Shown here in pieces: positions 52,962-60,971 of a stretch of DNA of 64,000 nucleotides. Under the pieces are notes generated by a model. The model was not told where the DNA came from. It ran no database searches and was given only the letters and a program-made list of their open reading frames with translations. The translations under genes were made by a program, and so were the position numbers. The stretch is from contig JAVJQS010000003.1 of the NCBI GenBank assembly GCA_040218815.1, forward strand, positions 248,001 to 312,000. Reading direction: 5' to 3'. The stretch's first letter is position 1. Every line of letters begins with the position of its first letter. Source of the DNA: JAVJQS01 sp040218815. GTDB taxonomy: Bacteria; Bacteroidota; Bacteroidia; Flavobacteriales_E; Vicingaceae.

Positions 52962-53081
52962 ATGGAGTATATCGTTTTTTATTCTTGCGCTCAGCATCAA
53001 GCAAATTCATTGCAAGAAATAACTACCTCCTTTCCTCTCAACAACTTCCTGCAAACCTTAAACTTTAACTACCATGGGTAA
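52962..53081 (+). CDS. Possible 39-residue leader ORF overlapping the next start codon
   Basis: ATG-started frame of 39 codons plus stop; the stop TAA lies within codons 2-3 of the downstream gene (ATGGGTAAA), so the two frames overlap by 8 bases. The peptide is hydrophilic with no motif (ends NNFLQTLNFNYHG). It may be chance or a leader ORF that couples translation; no other evidence supports it. Confidence 0.2.
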   Translation: MEYIVFYSCAQHQANSLQEITTSFPLNNFLQTLNFNYHG

Positions 53082-54519
53082 AATAATCTTGGTTGTCGTC
53101 AATTTATTTGCAATTTTCGCCTACAATCTATTTTTTGGAGGTGATGTTACAATAGAACAAAGTTTTCCTGAATCGATAAAAGCAGGTGAAAGCTTTACGA
53201 TAGAAATTACAATTGAAAAGGGAGATCGGAGTGGTTTTGCTAAATGGCAGCAGACTTTGCCCGAAGGATTTGTAGCAACTGCCAAGGAAACTGCAGGAGC
53301 AACATTTTCTTTTAAAAACCAAGATGTTAAGATAATTTGGATGGCAATACCAGAAGAAGAATCTTTTACCATTAGCTATAACGTAACAACTGATGCAGCA
53401 ATGCAAGGCGATTTTAAGTTAGTCGGACAATTCTCATATATTCAAGAAAATCAACGTAAAGATATTTCGACCTCTCCAAAAGCAATATCAATTACCAATG
53501 ACACACCTATTTTAGCTGCCAACCCTAACCCTATTGGAACTGATTCTTTAGGAGCTGCCGGAGAATTGGAAAAAGTAGACAGTAGTGTTATTGCTTCTAA
53601 TCTTCCAGACCCTGAACTAAAAAAAGATGATGACGGAGTTGATCCAGAAGCTGTTCCTACCGAAGTAGAGGCTATTGAAATCGCAACTCCAGAAGGAACA
53701 GTGGCTAGTGACAACGGATTAATAATTACTCGTCAAATTGAACCAATTGAAGAAGCTAAATATGAAGTAACACTAACCATAACAAAAGGAGATTTGAATA
53801 GCTTTGGAAAAGTAGAAGATTATTTACCGCCAAATTATACCGCCACAGCAAATAAAAGTATGGAGGGTATTTATTCATTCAAAAAAAATGTAGTTAAAAT
53901 TTTATGGATGACTTTACCAGATGAAAATAAGATTACGGTAAGTTATATCATGGAGAGTACTTCTGATGAATTAGACAGTGCTTTAATTCATGGAGCATTT
54001 TCCTATTTAGATGGTGATGATTCAAGACAGTTGAAATTGAATCCAACTAAATTTGAAAACACCTTCGTCCCCGTCCTAGCAGAAGAGCCTGAACTTGAAG
54101 AAGAATTAGCCGAAGAAATACCAGAAGTCATTGTAGTTGAAGAACCTGAAATAGTTGAAGAACCAGCTGTGGAAGAAGTTAGAAAGGAAGAGGTAGCCAA
54201 AGAAATTACGAATATTCCAGCGCCTGAAGCAAGCGTGCGCTATAAAGTTCAAATCGCTGCAGGGAAAAGAGAAGTTAATCAGCAGTACTTCATTGATCGG
54301 CATAACATAACTGAACCGGTAACTATTCAGTTTCACGAAACTTGGTATAAATACACTATAGGTGGTTATGATGTATACAAAGAAGCAAGAGACAAGCGGA
54401 ATGCAGTTTGGGCAACGGATAATAAGATTTCTGATGCCTTTGTAACAGCATATAACGCAGGTGAAAGAATTTCCGTACAAGAAGCCTTAATGATTTCACA
54501 ACAAAAATGGTTCAAATAA
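53074..54519 (+). CDS. Envelope protein with two tandem beta domains and SPOR-like C-terminus
   Basis: Protein of 481 residues, unnamed family. After an N-terminal helix (ILVVVNLFAIFAYNLFF) there are two copies of a ~115-residue domain: residues ~28-140 and ~225-330. Both share a GD-x-x-x-F start, a LP-x-x-F/Y-x-A-x-A block, then VKI-x-WM-x-x-P and T-x-SY, ending G-x-FSY. An acidic Glu/Val linker (EEELAEEIPEVIVVEEPEI) leads to a C-terminal SPOR-like module (RYKVQIAAGKREV ... AFVTAYNAGERISV). SPOR modules bind peptidoglycan lacking stem peptides. It precedes another SPOR-like gene by 61 bases on the same strand. The tandem domain function is unknown. Confidence 0.72.
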   Translation: MGKIILVVVNLFAIFAYNLFFGGDVTIEQSFPESIKAGESFTIEITIEKGDRSGFAKWQQTLPEGFVATAKETAGATFSFKNQDVKIIWMAIPEEESFTISYNVTTDAAMQGDFKLVGQFSYIQENQRKDISTSPKAISITNDTPILAANPNPIGTDSLGAAGELEKVDSSVIASNLPDPELKKDDDGVDPEAVPTEVEAIEIATPEGTVASDNGLIITRQIEPIEEAKYEVTLTITKGDLNSFGKVEDYLPPNYTATANKSMEGIYSFKKNVVKILWMTLPDENKITVSYIMESTSDELDSALIHGAFSYLDGDDSRQLKLNPTKFENTFVPVLAEEPELEEELAEEIPEVIVVEEPEIVEEPAVEEVRKEEVAKEITNIPAPEASVRYKVQIAAGKREVNQQYFIDRHNITEPVTIQFHETWYKYTIGGYDVYKEARDKRNAVWATDNKISDAFVTAYNAGERISVQEALMISQQKWFK

Positions 54520-54551
54520 TTTATAGGCCTAGTCAATTAAAAAATATCCGT

Positions 54552-54559
54552 TATCTTTA
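54552..54559 (+). promoter_or_regulatory. -7-like element upstream of the TSP3/SPOR OMP gene
   Basis: TATCTTTA, one mismatch from TAnnTTTG, 21 bases before the ATG; internal promoter of the envelope cluster. Confidence 0.4.
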
Positions 54560-54580
54560 GGCCTTCATATACAACCACCA

Positions 54581-56350
54581 ATGAAAGCGCTATTTTCTAT
54601 TATTCTACTATTTAGTTTTAGCTTTCTTTCCTTTGCTCAAAAGGAGAATAATGAGGCAAATTCAAAAGCTTATGCACCAACTATAGGGTTAGGAATTGGT
54701 ACAATTGGATTTTATGGTGACTTGAATGACAAAAACTATGGATCTCCATTAAATTCTAACATTGGCTATTCTCTATACCTCATTCAACCAGTTACCGACT
54801 TTTTGAATGTGAGATTTAGCTTTATGACTGGCAAAGTAAGGGAAGAAGAGCGTTCCTTAGCACGTAATTTAAATTTTGAAACTCAAATTACATCAGGATC
54901 AATATTAGCTGAATATAATTTTTCTCATTTTTTACCTGCTAAACGGAAAATCACTCCTTTTGTAACTACTGGTTTTGAAGTATTAGAGTTTAATCCAAAA
55001 TCAGATTTATTATCCGCAGATGGTGAGCCCTACAACTACTGGACTGATGGAACCATTCGAGATGTACCAGAAAGCTCAGTCAATGCCGACCAATCAACAA
55101 TAATATATAGAGACTATAGCTATGAATCCGATATCCGTACTTCTGGGTTTAATAATAGCAATAGCTACGCAGAACGCTCTTTTGCTATACCAGTTGGTAT
55201 TGGTGTAACTATGCACTTAAACGACCAATTTGACTTTCGAGTAGAAAGTGTATTCCATTTTGCTTTTACTGATTATATTGATGGTATTTCACCAAGTACT
55301 TCAAGTGAAATACTAGGTGATAAAAAAGCCAATGACAACGATGATAAGTATTATTATAATGGTATTTCGTTAAGTTATAACTTCCAAAATGTTGATCGGG
55401 CAGATCCTTTTGAAAAAACACGAGAGCAGTCAACAGAAAAAATCGACTTTTTAGCTTACGGCAACACTGAAGATTTTGATGGCGATGGAATAATTGACCT
55501 TATCGACGACTGTCCTGGTTCACCAAAAGATGTTGCAGTTGACTCAGTAGGTTGTCCTGTAGACACTGATGGAGATGGAATCCCAGATTATAAAGATGAG
55601 GAAATTAACTCTAAGTACCCAGAATTTGCTAATGATAAGGGAGTTTCACTGACTGATGAAATGATCTATGAATCTTATATGCGTTATAAAGATTCTACAT
55701 TAGAATTTGCGGAAACCATTGAACGAGATTTTACGGGAAAAAGAAAAGGACAAAACTTGTATCGAGTTAAAGTGGGAGAATATAATAAAGGAGAAGCTCC
55801 TAAAGATATGAGTTTATTGCTAAGCTTATCTGATTTGAGCAAAGTTGATCAAGGAGATAAGACACTTTATACAGTTGGAAACTATAAAACCTTACCTGAA
55901 GCCTCTAACCGTGCTACAGAACTGCGGGTGCAAGGATTCGACCCAACAGATGTAGTAAAAAGAAATTCTAGAGGGAATTATGAAACTGTAATTGCGTCAA
56001 AACGGCTAGAATCAGGGTCTGATGTGTCCAATAGCAATGAAAATAATAGCACAGAAAACCAAAATATTGACCAAGTAGTTTTTAGAGTTCAACTCGGCGC
56101 ATTTAAAGCAAAGCCAACCGATAGTAAATATCAGCGAGTATCAAATTTATTTATAGTTGAAGCAAATGGTTATTACCGCTATATGAGTGGCTCATTCACT
56201 AATTTTAATGATGCTGCTAAGCACAAAGTGCGCATGATAGTTGATGGCTTCAAAGGAGCTTTTGTTGTAGCCTATAAAAATGGAAAACGAGTGAGTTTAA
56301 AATCTGTAGGGGTTGATTCAATCTCTTCTGACCCAATTATTGGCAAATAA
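54581..56350 (+). CDS. Outer-membrane protein with TSP3 calcium repeats and two SPOR-like modules
   Basis: Protein of 589 residues: signal peptide (LFSIILLFSFSFLSFAQ), an N-terminal outer-membrane barrel-like domain (~30-285), thrombospondin type 3 repeats (DFDGDGIIDLIDDCPGSP, VDTDGDGIPDYKDEE, ~300-345), a helical segment, and two SPOR-like modules (LYRVKVGEYNKGEAP ... and VVFRVQLGAFKAKP ... FVVAYKNGKRVSLK). Where OmpA would carry its peptidoglycan-binding domain this protein carries SPOR-like modules, so it probably ties outer membrane to wall. Part of the envelope cluster 53-58.7 kb. Confidence 0.8.
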   Translation: MKALFSIILLFSFSFLSFAQKENNEANSKAYAPTIGLGIGTIGFYGDLNDKNYGSPLNSNIGYSLYLIQPVTDFLNVRFSFMTGKVREEERSLARNLNFETQITSGSILAEYNFSHFLPAKRKITPFVTTGFEVLEFNPKSDLLSADGEPYNYWTDGTIRDVPESSVNADQSTIIYRDYSYESDIRTSGFNNSNSYAERSFAIPVGIGVTMHLNDQFDFRVESVFHFAFTDYIDGISPSTSSEILGDKKANDNDDKYYYNGISLSYNFQNVDRADPFEKTREQSTEKIDFLAYGNTEDFDGDGIIDLIDDCPGSPKDVAVDSVGCPVDTDGDGIPDYKDEEINSKYPEFANDKGVSLTDEMIYESYMRYKDSTLEFAETIERDFTGKRKGQNLYRVKVGEYNKGEAPKDMSLLLSLSDLSKVDQGDKTLYTVGNYKTLPEASNRATELRVQGFDPTDVVKRNSRGNYETVIASKRLESGSDVSNSNENNSTENQNIDQVVFRVQLGAFKAKPTDSKYQRVSNLFIVEANGYYRYMSGSFTNFNDAAKHKVRMIVDGFKGAFVVAYKNGKRVSLKSVGVDSISSDPIIGK

Positions 56351-56456
56351 TAAAAAACTAGAACATTTTCTTGAACTGCTCTTCAAGCCAATTTACCACT
56401 TGCAAGAATAACTTTCCGCTTAACTTTTATTAACTGAGAAACGTAGAAGCTTTAGT

Positions 56457-56464
56457 TAAATTTG
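56457..56464 (+). promoter_or_regulatory. -7 promoter element of the S41 protease gene
   Basis: TAAATTTG (TAnnTTTG), 20 bases before the ATG. Confidence 0.5.
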
Positions 56465-56484
56465 AAATAATAAATTAAAATCGC

Positions 56485-58095
56485 ATGAAGAAATTAGTTA
56501 TTGTTGCTTTGATTGCAGGTGTATTTACATTTGATTCTATACAAGCACAAGAAAAGGCATCTCCTTTAGAGAGGAAATCTGAAGGCGTTAGTAAGTTAGA
56601 TGCTTTACTAACTGTAATCAATTATGCCTATGTAGACAAGGTTGATAACGAAAAAATGGTAGAAGATGCCATTGTCGGAATGTTAAAAGAGCTTGATCCA
56701 CATTCAGTTTATATCCCCGAAAAGGATTTAAAGAAAATGAACGAGCCCTTAGAAGGCAACTTTGAAGGAATTGGGATTCAATTTAATATTCTAAAAGATA
56801 CCTTAACTGTAGTTTCACCAATATCAGGTGGACCTTCAGAAAAACTTGGGATACAATCTGGAGACAAAATCATAAGCATTGATAAAGAAAATGTTGCTGG
56901 AACTGGGCTTACCAATTTAGATGTACAGCAAAAATTGCGTGGTAAAAAGGGAACAGTAGTAAGCGTTGAAATTAAAAGAAGAGGAGCTAAAAAATTGCTT
57001 CCTTTTGATATTGTGCGAGATAAGATTCCATTATTTAGCATTGATGCTTCCTACATGGCAACACCAGAGATTGGCTATATAAAAGTGAATCGTTTTGCCA
57101 AAACAACAATGAATGAATTTTCTATGGCTTTGGACAGCCTTAAAGATAAGGGAGCAGAAAATTTAATCCTTGATTTAAGAGGTAATGGTGGAGGCTACTT
57201 ACATACTGCATATAGGTTGGCAGATGAGTTTCTCGATCAAGGAAAGATGATTGTATATACACAGGGTGATAAACAAAGTAAGGAAGAATATAAAGCAACT
57301 TCAAAAGGACAATTTGAAAAAGGAAAACTTGTTGTTTTAATCGATGAAGGTTCAGCTTCAGCTAGCGAAATCGTTTCAGGAGCTATACAGGATTGGGATA
57401 GAGGAATGGTAATCGGAAGACGTTCTTTCGGGAAAGGATTAGTTCAAAAACCCTTTCCATTGCCAGATGGATCTGCCATTCGATTAACCACTGCAAGATA
57501 CTACACTCCTACAGGTAGATCAATTCAACGTCCATACGAAGATGGGAAAGTAAAATATTATGGTGAAATTAACCGTCGTTATAAAAGCGGAGAATTAATG
57601 GAAAAAGACAGTATTAACTTTCCCGACTCACTAAAGTATTATACCCCGCATAAAAGAATCGTTTATGGAGGTGGTGGTATAATGCCAGACATCTTTATCC
57701 CATTAGACACTAGCTTTAACTCTGAGCTATATAGCAATTTGATAAGAAGAGGAGTATACAATGAATTCGTATTAACTTATTTAGATAAGAATAGAAAAGT
57801 TGTCTTAAAAGAGTATCCTACATTTTTGGATTTCAACACAAAGTTTGTTTTAGATTCAACACTTAAGGCCGATTTTTGGAAATTTGCTGAAAAGAAAGAA
57901 GTTGAAAAAAACGAAGATGAATTTAAACGCTCAGAGAAATTGATAAATGTGCAGTTGATGGCATTAATGGCTAGAAATCTATATACCAATTCAACTTACT
58001 TTGAAGTGATTAACCAATTAAACGACTCCTATTTGGAAGCAATTAATGTTATACAAAGTGATGAATTTGAGAAAGCTAAACTTGAGTACGATTAA
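56485..58095 (+). CDS. C-terminal processing protease (S41 family)
   Basis: Periplasmic serine protease of 536 residues with signal peptide to about residue 22. N-terminal helical domain, PDZ domain (VVSPISGGPSEKLGIQSGDKIISID, ~85-175) and S41 catalytic domain: Ser in EGSASASEIVSGA and Lys in RRSFGKGLVQ form the Ser-Lys dyad. CtpA/Prc-type enzymes degrade proteins with nonpolar C-termini and control peptidoglycan hydrolases. Its place next to SPOR-like wall-binding proteins fits a role in envelope turnover (inference). The C-terminal ~110 residues are a helical extension seen in Bacteroidota forms. Confidence 0.93.
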   Translation: MKKLVIVALIAGVFTFDSIQAQEKASPLERKSEGVSKLDALLTVINYAYVDKVDNEKMVEDAIVGMLKELDPHSVYIPEKDLKKMNEPLEGNFEGIGIQFNILKDTLTVVSPISGGPSEKLGIQSGDKIISIDKENVAGTGLTNLDVQQKLRGKKGTVVSVEIKRRGAKKLLPFDIVRDKIPLFSIDASYMATPEIGYIKVNRFAKTTMNEFSMALDSLKDKGAENLILDLRGNGGGYLHTAYRLADEFLDQGKMIVYTQGDKQSKEEYKATSKGQFEKGKLVVLIDEGSASASEIVSGAIQDWDRGMVIGRRSFGKGLVQKPFPLPDGSAIRLTTARYYTPTGRSIQRPYEDGKVKYYGEINRRYKSGELMEKDSINFPDSLKYYTPHKRIVYGGGGIMPDIFIPLDTSFNSELYSNLIRRGVYNEFVLTYLDKNRKVVLKEYPTFLDFNTKFVLDSTLKADFWKFAEKKEVEKNEDEFKRSEKLINVQLMALMARNLYTNSTYFEVINQLNDSYLEAINVIQSDEFEKAKLEYD

Positions 58096-58096
58096 T

Positions 58097-58104
58097 TATA
58101 TTTG
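58097..58104 (+). promoter_or_regulatory. -7 promoter element of the DUF1573 gene
   Basis: TATATTTG (TAnnTTTG), 26 bases before the ATG and just after the S41 protease stop. Confidence 0.5.
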
Positions 58105-58130
58105 CAAATCCTAAATTAAAATTTAAAATT

Positions 58131-58727
58131 ATGAATGACAACATCAAAAACGGGTTACTAATAGTTATTGCAGCCCTTACTATTGTAAACACAGGAATCC
58201 TTTTATCTGGAGGTAATGACGTGTCTTATGAGAAAACTTCTATAAACAAGAAAGCGAATAGCAACGCAGCTGCTAATGGAAATGCAGACATTAACTTTGA
58301 AGACAACTACAATAATAATAATGAAGCTCAAGTAGTTGAAAAAGAATTAGGACCAAAAACAAACATACAATTTACTGAAATGGAGCATGATTTTGGTAAA
58401 ATCGAGCAAAATACTCGAAATCCTAAAACATTTACTTTCACTAATACTGGTGAAAACCCATTAATTATTTCTGATGCTAAAGGTAGTTGTGGTTGTACTG
58501 TTCCTCAATACCCTAGAGAGCCAATTGCACCAGGAGAAACAGGTGAGATTGAAGTAGTTTATAGCCCAGGGTCACAAAAAAATAAACAAACTAAAACAGT
58601 TACTATTACAGCTAATACTGAGCCTGCTACAACTGTTTTGAGAATTACAGCTGATGTAAATCCAGGTGAAGGTGGAGATGCTCCAGCTAATCCAAATGGA
58701 GGACAAACCATTCAATTGGGTTCATAA
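58131..58727 (+). CDS. DUF1573 domain protein
   Basis: Exported protein of 198 residues anchored by an N-terminal helix (GLLIVIAALTIVNTGILLSG). After an Asn/Ala-rich spacer, the DUF1573 Ig-like domain is plain: HDFGKIEQNTRNPKTFTFTN, then LIISDAKGSCGCTVPQYPREP and IEVVYSPGSQKNKQTKTVTI. The CGC pair is characteristic, and its role is unknown. The domain resembles ASH/MSP folds. It ends in a Gly/Pro/Asn tail. Last gene of the envelope cluster, closed by a terminator. Confidence 0.9.
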   Translation: MNDNIKNGLLIVIAALTIVNTGILLSGGNDVSYEKTSINKKANSNAAANGNADINFEDNYNNNNEAQVVEKELGPKTNIQFTEMEHDFGKIEQNTRNPKTFTFTNTGENPLIISDAKGSCGCTVPQYPREPIAPGETGEIEVVYSPGSQKNKQTKTVTITANTEPATTVLRITADVNPGEGGDAPANPNGGQTIQLGS

Positions 58728-58753
58728 GAACATATTTAATAAGAATTATAAGG

Positions 58754-58778
58754 AAGCTGCCGCATGGCAGCTTTTTTT
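58754..58778 (+). terminator. Rho-independent terminator after the DUF1573 gene
   Basis: Perfect 8-base stem AAGCTGCC / GGCAGCTT around a GCAT loop, with a T run continuing to 58778. Confidence 0.92.
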
Positions 58779-58950
58779 ATGCCTTCTTGCAGGGTTGATA
58801 AAGTTGAAAGATAAACACTAAAAACACCATTGTTTGTTGAAACCACTCCTCTATATCAATCTTATTTGCTGCACTAGTCTTGTAAGAATATAAAGGTGGC
58901 TGAGAAAATACTGAAATTAGAACAGCAAGTCCAACTATATAAAATATCAA
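58777..58950 (-). CDS. Possible 57-residue two-helix membrane peptide or gene remnant
   Basis: The only coding-like signal I see in the gap 58779-59258. On the minus strand a frame is open from 58980 (just after a stop) to 58777. It has no ATG; the first usual start is TTG 58950. The peptide would have two hydrophobic stretches (LIFYIVGLAVLISVF and MVFLVFIFQLY) joined by a polar loop, ending QPCKKA. A further hydrophobic stretch (LYLVAALLPFLRLMITSLRF) is readable in another frame at about 59080-59155, which would fit a decayed membrane gene. The rest of the gap holds nothing I can identify. Confidence 0.28.
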   Translation of the reverse strand: MIFYIVGLAVLISVFSQPPLYSYKTSAANKIDIEEWFQQTMVFLVFIFQLYQPCKKA

Positions 58951-59258
58951 AGCCTTAGCAATTGTATTCTTACTAGTAATTTAATGCAATAACAGGCAAT
59001 ATTGTAAGAACTGATGTCTACTTATCCCAAATACAAACAGTTGCCAGAAGCTTAGCAGGAAAACTAGCAAAAAACTGATCTTTAGCCTTTAATAAGAAAC
59101 CTGAGCGAAGTGATCATTAACCTCAAAAAAGGTAATAATGCAGCTACTAAATAAAGCTTTGCGATACTAAGTTAAACTATATATTTAGTCTCAAATAGGA
59201 CTAAATGAACAGTAGACGTTTGAGGTCGGTAATTAATAAATTATCAATAAACTTACTA

Positions 59259-59726
59259 TTAAGTAACAATATCGCTATTTTTTATATAGCTTGATGTTGC
59301 AAGCCTATCCTTGTAATGTTGTTCTAGGCCTCTTGCAAATGCCTCTTTATCCCTTCTTAATAACTTCATTCCTTCACCATCTGTAATGCTGGGATGCAAC
59401 TCTCTTAAATTATTATCACTCCATATCCCCAATTCGACAATTATTGGTGTCATAGCCAATCCTTTTTGGGTCAACAAATAAATATTTGACTTCTTGTTAT
59501 TCGGTAATTGGGTTTTGATAATAATACCAAAATCTTCAAGCTGTTTGAGTTTGGTGGTCAATATGTTTGTAGCTATCGCTTCATCACTTTCTGTAAAGTC
59601 TTTAAAGGTTTGCTTATTTTCCAAAAGCATTTGTTTTACAATTACCAACATCCATTTATTGCCTAATACATCAAGAGCAGATGTAAAAGGGCAATTACAC
59701 CTAAATTTAGTTTCCATCTTTTTCAA
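59259..59726 (-). CDS. HxlR-family transcriptional regulator
   Basis: Winged-helix regulator of 155 residues. The HxlR signature is CNCPFTSALDVLGNKWMLVIVKQML, with the redox-sensitive type Cys pair near residue 9-11, followed by FTESDEAIATNILTTKLKQLEDFGIIIK and the wing. C-terminal ~50 residues extend the usual ~110-residue fold. It is divergent from the SnoaL-like lipoprotein gene, and the 138 bases between carry three spaced inverted repeats over both promoters, so it probably represses both. Inducer unknown; a Cys-reactive compound is a guess. A second start, METK at 59717, is possible. Confidence 0.9.
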   Translation of the reverse strand: MKKMETKFRCNCPFTSALDVLGNKWMLVIVKQMLLENKQTFKDFTESDEAIATNILTTKLKQLEDFGIIIKTQLPNNKKSNIYLLTQKGLAMTPIIVELGIWSDNNLRELHPSITDGEGMKLLRRDKEAFARGLEQHYKDRLATSSYIKNSDIVT

Positions 59727-59739
59727 ATCTCATTCGTTG

Positions 59740-59747
59740 CAAAGGTA
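59740..59747 (-). promoter_or_regulatory. -7 promoter element of the HxlR gene
   Basis: Minus strand TACCTTTG (TAnnTTTG), 13 bases before the ATG, so the leader is very short. Confidence 0.55.
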
Positions 59748-59761
59748 AAAAATATAAACTA

Positions 59762-59782
59762 TTACTTGCATATTGCAATTTA
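59762..59782 (+). promoter_or_regulatory. Putative HxlR operator O1
   Basis: TTACTTG, 7 bases, CAATTTA: right arm 5/7 to the consensus CAAGTAA. It lies in the -33 region of the HxlR promoter. Confidence 0.5.
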
Positions 59783-59791
59783 TTTTAATTA

Positions 59792-59812
59792 TTGCTTGCA
59801 AAACAAAAGTAT
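59792..59812 (+). promoter_or_regulatory. Putative HxlR operator O2
   Basis: TTGCTTG, 7 bases, AAAGTAT: left arm 6/7 and right arm 5/7. It covers the -33 TTG of the divergent promoter; its centre is 30 bases from O1. Confidence 0.45.
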
Positions 59813-59825
59813 TATTGTATTTTTA
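59796..59825 (+). promoter_or_regulatory. Promoter of the SnoaL-like lipoprotein gene
   Basis: TTG at 59796-59798, exactly 19 bases, TATTTTTA at 59818-59825 (one mismatch from TAnnTTTG). Predicted start of transcription near 59832, inside the perfect operator. Confidence 0.6.
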
Positions 59826-59843
59826 CTTGCGAAAAACAAGTAA
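59823..59843 (+). promoter_or_regulatory. Putative HxlR operator O3 (perfect inverted repeat)
   Basis: TTACTTG, 7 bases, CAAGTAA: both arms fully complementary. It overlaps the -7 box and the predicted transcription start, the classical place for a repressor site. Confidence 0.65.
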
Positions 59844-59864
59844 TAATAATTAAATTCTTAACCC

Positions 59865-60761
59865 ATGAAAAAAGTATTAATAATGATAGTAATAGCTAGC
59901 ACGTTTGTTAGCTGCAACTCAGCAAAGTCAAATTCAAAAAGTGATAACACAGACAAAATTTTAACTCCAAAAAAAGAAACTATGAACAAAAAAGAAACCG
60001 CAGTAGCATTTGTACAAGCTGTTACTTCGCAAAATACAGATAAGGTTAGAGCTCTTGCTAATGCAGATTATATTCAGCATAACCCCTATCTTCCAACTGG
60101 TTTAGAGCCTTTCATTGGTTTATTCCCAATCCTAGAAGAAAATGGTACTAGTGCAAAAGCAGTAAGAATAATTGAAGATGGAAATTATGTTGTACTTCAT
60201 CAATTATGGACTGGTGCTAAGCCATTTGGAGCCGATAAAATGGTATCGTTTGACGTATTACGTTTTGATGAAAATGGTAAAATAGCTGAACACTGGGACG
60301 CATTACAAGCATATGAAGAACAAACAGCAAGTGGCAGAACCCAAATTGACGGTAGAACAGAAATAATAGATATGGGTAAAACAACTTCAAATAAAGCACT
60401 AGCAAAATCTATGGTTGAGGATATTTTAATGGGTAAGAATCCAGATAAAATAACTGAGTATATCAGCACAGAACAATACGACCAGCATAACCCTGCTATA
60501 AAAGATGGTTTAAATGGTATTGTAGAGGCAGTTGAATACCTGAGCTCACAAAACAATATGTTTAAGTACACTAAAATTCACAAAGTACTTGGTGAAGGAA
60601 ACTTTGTGCTTACAATTAGTGAAGGAGAGTGGAATGGCAAAACCAATGTTTTTTACGACTTATTGCGCTTTAAGGATGGAAAAGCTGTGGAGCATTGGGA
60701 TGTTATTCAAGAAGTTCCAACTGAAGGCTTGGCAAATAACAACGGAATGTTTGGGTTTTAA
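59865..60761 (+). CDS. Lipoprotein with two tandem SnoaL-like (NTF2-fold) domains
   Basis: Protein of 298 residues. Lipobox at the start (IMIVIASTFVSC) followed by a Ser/Asn/Lys linker. Two SnoaL-like domains: ~42-150 (AVAFVQAVTSQNTDKVRALA, YIQHNPYLPTGLEPFIGLF, SFDVLRFDENGKIAEHWDAL) and ~172-290 (AKSMVEDILMG, YDQHNPAIKDGLNGIVEAV, YDLLRFKDGKAVEHWDVIQ). QHNP and EHWD are the usual pocket residues. The fold occurs in polyketide cyclases and small hydrolases; the reaction is unknown. Divergent from and probably controlled by the HxlR gene. No acidic export tag after the Cys, so a periplasmic-facing lipoprotein is likelier. Confidence 0.82.
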   Translation: MKKVLIMIVIASTFVSCNSAKSNSKSDNTDKILTPKKETMNKKETAVAFVQAVTSQNTDKVRALANADYIQHNPYLPTGLEPFIGLFPILEENGTSAKAVRIIEDGNYVVLHQLWTGAKPFGADKMVSFDVLRFDENGKIAEHWDALQAYEEQTASGRTQIDGRTEIIDMGKTTSNKALAKSMVEDILMGKNPDKITEYISTEQYDQHNPAIKDGLNGIVEAVEYLSSQNNMFKYTKIHKVLGEGNFVLTISEGEWNGKTNVFYDLLRFKDGKAVEHWDVIQEVPTEGLANNNGMFGF

Positions 60762-60786
60762 TTAGACTTTGAATATAGATGATAAA

Positions 60787-60828
60787 AATCCAGAATAGTA
60801 ACTTGAAACTATTCTGGATTTTATTTTC
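60787..60828 (+). terminator. Terminator after the SnoaL-like lipoprotein gene
   Basis: Perfect 13-base stem AATCCAGAATAGT / ACTATTCTGGATT (60787-60799, 60808-60820), 8-base loop, then a T-rich tail. Confidence 0.88.
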
Positions 60829-60971
60829 TACCGATATACGAAAAATCGATAATTAGATAGGCCTACTATATCAAAGGAATAGGGAGTTATTGCTAAAATA
60901 TTAGGCTAACCAAAAGTTATATTAATTCCAAAATCTCAATAGTTTAACAACATTATTCATTCTACATCAAT

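Noticed and set aside
53128..54480. Long antisense frames across the tandem-domain gene
   Set aside because: They are complements of Glu/Lys-rich codons and give Phe/Cys/Ser-rich peptides without domain features.
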